In this document: one piece after another, positions 59,447-64,000 of the stretch
Layout of the letters: each line of letters begins with the position of its first letter
Position numbering within the stretch: position 1 is the stretch's first letter
Notes under the pieces: generated by a model
Databases searched by the model: none
What the model saw: the letters and a program-made list of their open reading frames with translations, nothing else
What the model was told of the DNA's origin: nothing
Assembly: GCA_028280025.1 (NCBI GenBank)
Contig: JANQMO010000044.1
Coordinates: forward strand, 1-64,000
Length of the DNA stretch: 64,000 nucleotides
Direction of reading: 5' to 3'
DNA from: Chlorobium sp.
GTDB taxonomy: Bacteria; Bacteroidota; Chlorobiia; Chlorobiales; Chlorobiaceae
Made by a program: the position numbers and the translations under genes

Positions 59447-60328
59447 TCAAAACGGCTTTTCAATGGTCCTGTTTATTGGAGCTGTTTCGAGGTCCCCGTC
59501 GATCCTGTCTTGAAGCATTTTCATGAAATCATCAATCTTGCCCGGTACTGGTGTCGTTATCGAAAGCAAAGCCGGTTCAAATTCGGTGAACACTTCATCA
59601 ACCTTTTTGAGCCTGTAACGCTCAACTCCATCCGTATTACTGAGCTCAAGATCATAAATAAGCCATGCTATGTCAGCATTTTGCCTGTTTACCTTCGTAA
59701 GTACCGGAAGTGTATCGAAAAAGCTTTTATTCAAAGCAACTGCTGACTTCTTTCTCCATGAATGTAAAATCCCTCCTTTGAAAAAAAGTTGCGGGACAAG
59801 ACGTTTTCTTGATGAAGACAGATAGTCCGGGCGAGGATAATTTGGTTGATTCGACCAGTCCATGAGTGCCCGATTTTTCGATTCTTCAATAAAGTATTCA
59901 AAGGGGTCCCGAACATTACCTGAAATGTAAACGGCCTGTATTTCAAGTGCGCCGAAATCTGTCACTTTTCCGTTATCGTCATATGCAACAAGAACAATAT
60001 CAATATTTCCAGCAGATTTGCCGTTTCCGTCATTCAAACGTATTTCTGTCAGTGAGCTCCAGTTGGATCCTTCAGGAAAGAAAAACGACGCCGCATCGTC
60101 AGTAATCAGCCAGTCTTCACGAAATCGTACCGGACATGTTATCACAGCATTACCGTCATGCTTTACACTGCAAACACCGAGCGGATCTTTTGCTTTATCT
60201 TTAGTACAGTTCGGAACCTTGTTATTAAAAGGACACAGCCTTTGATTACGATATCTGTTTGCCCTCTCGGAAGTATCAGTCACAAGATGACCAAACACTT
60301 CTGCCAGAGGCTGAGCAGGTTTTTTCAT
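59447..60328 (-). CDS. NotI-family restriction endonuclease
   Basis: A 293-residue protein with the NotI-family N-terminal iron-site pattern: RLCPFNNKVPNCTKDKAKDP, then LGVCSVKH and ITCP (four cysteines). The nuclease part contains NIDIVLVAYDD and ALEIQAVYISG (PD-(D/E)xK-like). NotI itself recognises an 8-base GC-rich site; the specificity here is unknown. The partner methylase is of the adenine type, which is not the classical NotI arrangement. Confidence 0.82.
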   Translation of the reverse strand: MKKPAQPLAEVFGHLVTDTSERANRYRNQRLCPFNNKVPNCTKDKAKDPLGVCSVKHDGNAVITCPVRFREDWLITDDAASFFFPEGSNWSSLTEIRLNDGNGKSAGNIDIVLVAYDDNGKVTDFGALEIQAVYISGNVRDPFEYFIEESKNRALMDWSNQPNYPRPDYLSSSRKRLVPQLFFKGGILHSWRKKSAVALNKSFFDTLPVLTKVNRQNADIAWLIYDLELSNTDGVERYRLKKVDEVFTEFEPALLSITTPVPGKIDDFMKMLQDRIDGDLETAPINRTIEKPF

Positions 60329-60611
60329 ATTTCAGTGACACTTTTCTCGACACGTTCTTCTTTTAATATACATCAAGAGAGGCAAACTACTCCCACAGAT
60401 ATCTGCAATGAGGGAACGTTGTGTAGATGGGACTGATGGCCGCCACCACGATATTCCGCCAAAATCAAGACAAAAAACTGCTTTTGGCCCAATATAAAGG
60501 CCTGCATCAGCGCTGAGCACCCGTTAGTTCCAGACAGCATCAGGAATGTACGAGGTGAGTGCTCATGCCCCACATGGGGTATAATGTATGGGCAGTTTCA
60601 GCCATAACGGG

Positions 60612-60862
60612 TCAATAGAGAAACCCGAAGAGCCAGAGAGGAATCTTTTTCTGAAAGCCAACCTCGATATCATCAGCTACGACATAGCTGTTTTCAATAC
60701 CTCTTATTTGTTTAAACCCCTTGTTTTTACCTCCGATTTCAAACGTATGCAGACCATTGACGATGAAATCTCCTGTTGCTGACAACTCAATCGAGCTGTC
60801 AATGATGCTCGGGTGAATATTTCCGACAAAAGATGAAGATGGAAATAGTAATTCTTTATGCT
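60612..60862 (-). pseudogene. DUF4143 ATPase, C-terminal remnant
   Basis: SATGDFIVNGLHTFEIGGKN, then KGFKQIRGIENSYVVADDIE, and KIPLWLFGFLY then stop. This is the usual ending of AAA/DUF4143 proteins. The ATPase half is missing; the relic begins right after the stop of the pRiA4b-like gene. Confidence 0.72.
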
Positions 60863-61440
60863 CACTGAAAATGCTCGGCCAGTGCATCGTTAACCTCGCC
60901 GAGATCAAAGAACTCGGGATCGATGTTCCCGCCCAACCATTCAATCACTGCCTGATGCTCAGGATGGGATGCATCATCCAGAATTTCTATGAGATCCTGG
61001 TATCCCCATATGCCTCCGCAATCTTCAGGCGGACAAGCTCTTTTTCCTTTGATGCATTTCGGCAGCTTTATGGAACCGTCAAAAGGAAGAATCTTTTCAA
61101 GGAGAATCTTATGCTCCCAGCCGTCTCCAAAATCGTATTCGTAGCTCAGAAAATCCTTTTCACGCCTTAAGAACTCCGACAAACGGTGTTTGTTTTCATC
61201 TTTCACCTGAAAACCGAACAAACCGCCCTCTTCATCATCGGGAACGCCAAAGATTTCCGGACCGGAGACGAATTGATGCAAATGGCTGTCAGTCCACCCC
61301 ATCACAATCTGTAACACTTCGTGCAGTTGCCCGAGAGTGATATCCGGCTGAACAAGTATACGCCTCCAGATAGGCGGCTTTGAGCCGTTCAGGGTTATTT
61401 TCAACTGGCACACCGTAGCGATCTTTTTTGCACACATCAT
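60862..61440 (-). CDS. pRiA4b ORF-3-like protein
   Basis: A 192-residue member of the plasmid pRiA4b ORF-3 family (PF07929). Signature segments are LKITLNGSKPPIWRRILVQP, LGQLHEVLQIVMGWTDSHLH, SYEYDFGDGWEHKILLE and CIKGKRACPPEDCGGIWGY. Function unknown; found on plasmids and in accessory regions. It overlaps the MjaI-type nuclease gene by 4 bases (ATGA) and so may be the last gene of that operon. Confidence 0.9.
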   Translation of the reverse strand: MMCAKKIATVCQLKITLNGSKPPIWRRILVQPDITLGQLHEVLQIVMGWTDSHLHQFVSGPEIFGVPDDEEGGLFGFQVKDENKHRLSEFLRREKDFLSYEYDFGDGWEHKILLEKILPFDGSIKLPKCIKGKRACPPEDCGGIWGYQDLIEILDDASHPEHQAVIEWLGGNIDPEFFDLGEVNDALAEHFQ

Positions 61441-62081
61441 TTCCCCCCCAAACGGATTAATTCATTCCTGATCTCATCGATCACATCCTTGTTGTAAATC
61501 TCTTTCTTCTGCCCGCTTTTAAAAGAGTAGATGTAGAACACTTTACCGCCAAATTTTTCCGTGAACTTACGGTGTGACGTTTCCTGAATGGATTTCTCCT
61601 TGAAAATCTCCGGCAGTTGGATGGTTCCATCACTGAATGTGATCGGCTTGATTTGCAGTCCGACAAAGCTTTCACCTGCCTTGATGAAAAAGTCTACGTT
61701 ATACAACCTGTCCCACTCATCCGGTGCGGGTTCGATCTTGACTCCGAGCAACTGCTCAAGCTGACCGTATACTGTTTGAATTTCCGTTATATAGCCATCG
61801 AATGTCCTGTCGATGACAAGCTGCTTCATGTAGTTTATGCAATCTTCTTCAGTCACTTCGGCAACTTCGGCCTGAATTACCTCGGTGATTTTCACATAGA
61901 GCTTTTTACCAAGTTCGACGATATGCTCTTCAGGTTTGACGTTGGCAAAATAATACTCCCGCCATTCGTCGAGTGTCTTTGGGGAACATTTCCTGATGGA
62001 TTCAGAGGTGGGACCGACATTCCTTTTGAAATTCAACTGGAAGCGGTTCATTGCGCTGTTAAGAATCCACTCTTTAGCCAT
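61437..62081 (-). CDS. MjaI-family restriction endonuclease
   Basis: A 214-residue protein of the MjaI type II restriction endonuclease family (characterised member cuts CTAG). The N terminus KEWILNSAMNRFQLNFKRNV then GPTSESIRKCSPKTLDEWRE is conserved. Specificity here is inferred only from the family. It overlaps the upstream methylase gene by 8 bases, so the pair forms one operon. Confidence 0.88.
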   Translation of the reverse strand: MAKEWILNSAMNRFQLNFKRNVGPTSESIRKCSPKTLDEWREYYFANVKPEEHIVELGKKLYVKITEVIQAEVAEVTEEDCINYMKQLVIDRTFDGYITEIQTVYGQLEQLLGVKIEPAPDEWDRLYNVDFFIKAGESFVGLQIKPITFSDGTIQLPEIFKEKSIQETSHRKFTEKFGGKVFYIYSFKSGQKKEIYNKDVIDEIRNELIRLGGK

Positions 62082-63366
62082 TCACCTGTTCCGATAAAGT
62101 TAAAAACTTGTCTTTGTACTTGTATTCATAATCCGTCTCGATGCGTACAAAACCGCTCCTGATCAGATGAGCGTTGATGAATGTTTTGTTTTGCAGATAA
62201 AGGTAACAGAGCAGGCTGCCTTCCTCATCGTATTTCTGACTGTCATATTTCAAGAATATCCGCTTACCCTTGATCTTCTCGTTAAGGTATCCGATAGCCT
62301 TGTCCTGAAGTATAGGGTCGGATTTGATACCCAGCAGCCTGACAATCAAACCATTCGACAGCAATACCTTTTCCGGTGTCAGTACTTCCTTGACAGTGAA
62401 AAACTCTTCGCGTTGCGCGCCGTTCTTTTTGTCAATTCGCGATCCGAAAGAGAGCTTTCTTGGATCGATTTTTTTATCGAGCTTGTGCGGATCTTTGAAA
62501 CGATAGGGAAGTCGCTCGATGGCGCGCTCTGAATCAAGTGAAGGTTTGTCCTGTTGAAATTCATATCCGGTACCTATGAGGTCAGGCTGGTTAACACCGA
62601 GCTTCTGTTTTGCTATTTCAACAAATTCGGGGTTGATTTCATATCCAACCGAATTGCGCCCGAGATTTCTTGCCGCAAGATTGGTTGTCCCGCTTCCCAT
62701 AAAAGGGTCGAGTACGGTATCGCCCTGGAAAGCAAACATCTTGATGAGCCGCCGCGGCAACTCTTCGGGAAACATCGCAATGTGACCATCCTGTTTGGCG
62801 CCGCCGAAATTCCAGTGACCTGAGAAATAGGTGTTCCACTCCTCCTTGGACATTGCGGATTGCTCTTTCTGCTCACTGGTTGGTCTTGGTGCTTCACCCT
62901 GTTTTTTGAAAACGAGAATGAACTCATAGTCCAGCTTCAGTATACCGTTGCGCGGATAGGGAAAGCTTCCCATGATTGAAGCCCCGCCGGTCGTGTTGGT
63001 TGTCGTTACCTTTTGCCAGATGATGGCCCCCATATAGTCGAAACCGATGGTCTCGCAGAACTTGATAATCTCCGTCCTGATGGGAATAACCTTGTACCGG
63101 CCGTAATAAACTGAACGGGCAAACTGGTCACCGATATTTACGCAGAGACGGCAGCCGGGATGCAATACCCTTTCACACTCGCTCCAGACAAGATTCAGAT
63201 TGTTGATATAGCTCTCGTAACTCTCATGAAAACCGATCTGTGTATCGGTTCCATAATCTTTGAGCTGCCAGTAAGGCGGGGATGTTATGACAAGATGAAC
63301 CGACCTGTCAGGCAACAGGTTCATCTGTCGGCTGTCACCCTGTATGATCGTATGATGGGTTTTCAA
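62074..63366 (-). CDS. Type II DNA methyltransferase fused to an SNase-like domain
   Basis: A 430-residue protein. Residues ~1-270 are an amino-methyltransferase (N4-cytosine/N6-adenine, beta class order): catalytic TSPPYWQLKDYG first, SAM motif DPFMGSGTTNLAARN near residue 215. From ~320 to ~425 lies a staphylococcal-nuclease-like fold: GLIVRLLGIKSDPI, KGKRIFLKYDSQKYDEEGS, LLCYLYLQNKTFINAHLIRS. Of the SNase active-site residues, the first Arg is present, but the Glu is Asp or missing and the second Arg is Ser. So it is likely a non-catalytic DNA/RNA-binding module. First gene of the MjaI-type operon. Confidence 0.88.
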   Translation of the reverse strand: MKTHHTIIQGDSRQMNLLPDRSVHLVITSPPYWQLKDYGTDTQIGFHESYESYINNLNLVWSECERVLHPGCRLCVNIGDQFARSVYYGRYKVIPIRTEIIKFCETIGFDYMGAIIWQKVTTTNTTGGASIMGSFPYPRNGILKLDYEFILVFKKQGEAPRPTSEQKEQSAMSKEEWNTYFSGHWNFGGAKQDGHIAMFPEELPRRLIKMFAFQGDTVLDPFMGSGTTNLAARNLGRNSVGYEINPEFVEIAKQKLGVNQPDLIGTGYEFQQDKPSLDSERAIERLPYRFKDPHKLDKKIDPRKLSFGSRIDKKNGAQREEFFTVKEVLTPEKVLLSNGLIVRLLGIKSDPILQDKAIGYLNEKIKGKRIFLKYDSQKYDEEGSLLCYLYLQNKTFINAHLIRSGFVRIETDYEYKYKDKFLTLSEQVNG

Positions 63367-63605
63367 TTGCTTATCTTCTTAAAATCTTTTTCCATTGTCA
63401 ATTAGCTGCCATCAGATACACCGCTGAAATGTATATCCACTTCTATATTAGAGAGAAATTTTTGATCGCTTCTGCCTTGTCCAAATGCAGATATGATGTT
63501 TATGTTATTAAACTCTTATCATCTAACGCATGGATGCCGGATCAAGTCCGGCATGACTTTTTTAAGATAAGCAAGAACGATGTTTCTGAATAAATGCTTA
63601 TAGCT

Positions 63606-64000
63606 TTATAGCTCCTCGCCCCGTCCTTTCTCCAAGTGGCACTCGGTCTTCCAGGGCTGGAGGGCAAAGACAAACGAGACAAGAAAGGTGATCCCTACCC
63701 ATGTCCAGCCGATACCGATCAGGCTTTCCCATGAATAGCCTTCATACGCGCTTGTTACCTCCTTGATGAACTGGTTGACGAGAATGACCGCAAGAAACAG
63801 CGGCAGGCCGAGCTTGATAATCCAGTTCCACCAGGTTCCGAGCTGTATTCTGGAAACGCTGTTCATATGCTTGCGGACCATGTCGAGGCGGAAGAACCAG
63901 CCCACGACGACGCATTCGAGCAGCGCGGCAACAACGATTCCGTAAAAATTGATAAAGTGGTCGACGATATCGAGCCAGTAGAGTCCGCCGTTGGTCGTAA
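63606..64000 (-). CDS. Sodium:neurotransmitter symporter family transporter (partial, C terminus)
   Basis: The 3' end of an NSS (SLC6/LeuT-type) transporter, running past the window edge. Visible: GGLYWLDIVDHFINFYGIVV, then ALLECVVVGWFFRLDMVRKH (TM10-like), GTWWNWIIKLGLPLFLAVIL (TM11), and GWTWVGITFLVSFVFALQPW (TM12) to the Lys/Glu-rich tail. It imports an amino acid or amine with Na+. Its last ~150 bases are duplicated at 51582. Confidence 0.9.
   Translation of the reverse strand, partial: TTNGGLYWLDIVDHFINFYGIVVAALLECVVVGWFFRLDMVRKHMNSVSRIQLGTWWNWIIKLGLPLFLAVILVNQFIKEVTSAYEGYSWESLIGIGWTWVGITFLVSFVFALQPWKTECHLEKGRGEEL

Noticed and set aside
60373..60573. Small - strand frames between the NotI-type gene and the DUF4143 relic
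   Set aside because: No conserved features or ribosome binding site; 60329-60611 otherwise shows only a short GCCCCACATGGGGT hairpin.
1..64000. CRISPR array
   Set aside because: No regularly spaced identical repeats with unique spacers were seen; the TTGTTGAA-type and ~30-bp repeats are irregular and too few.

Overview
This window most likely comes from the chromosome of a green sulfur bacterium (Chlorobiaceae). A marine Prosthecochloris- or Chlorobium-like member seems likely. The inference rests on overall protein character and gene content: a type 2 PyrF, a DUF1997 protein, a ferritin-like Dps relative, a PII protein with a short T-loop and a complete Na+/H+ Mrp antiporter operon. No photosynthesis gene lies in the window, so the assignment is moderate.

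Positions 1 to about 41,100 are mostly ordinary core chromosome. In order: pyrG, a CDGSH Fe-S protein, gyrA, rsfS, tsaB and tsaE (t6A tRNA modification), a DUF1015 protein, a small accessory patch (ImmA/IrrE-like protease with a DUF4411 PIN protein, and a small basic repeat protein), a methyltransferase, scpA, a TPR protein, a potassium block (KefF-like and KefC-like on +, TrkH and TrkA on -), envelope proteins including an unlisted 44-residue entericidin-like lipoprotein (22245-22379), prfA, rseP, dxr, tRNA-Val(UAC), acyP, ftsH, pyrF, a TIGR01777 epimerase, a ferritin-like protein, an RRM protein, amtB-glnK, and the seven-gene mnhA-G operon with nearly every junction overlapping.

Positions 41,100 to 63,600 are accessory and rich in toxin-antitoxin, restriction and broken genes, interleaved with recQ and an amidohydrolase. 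Two segments are bounded by direct repeats made from the 3' end of a resident gene. A ~4.1 kb segment (46.2-50.25 kb) carries two DUF4143 AAA ATPases, VapBC and vapC scraps between a duplicated ompA-type gene end and the intact gene. A ~12 kb segment (51.73-63.6 kb) lies between a duplicated 3' end of a neurotransmitter:sodium symporter gene and the real gene, which runs off the window. It holds an IS3 remnant, a RelA/SpoT-TPR protein, a membrane gene interrupted by a group II intron, two restriction-modification sets (NotI-family nuclease with a Dam-type methylase; MjaI-family nuclease with a methylase fused to an SNase-like domain), and a pRiA4b ORF-3-like protein.

The best candidate for an undescribed system is the pair at 52.99-57.87 kb: an AT-rich pyrophosphokinase-TPR gene next to a membrane-anchored protein. 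The latter is hidden by a 1905-nt group II intron and four one-base shifts in homopolymers. Removing the intron and correcting those shifts gives one 357-residue reading frame.
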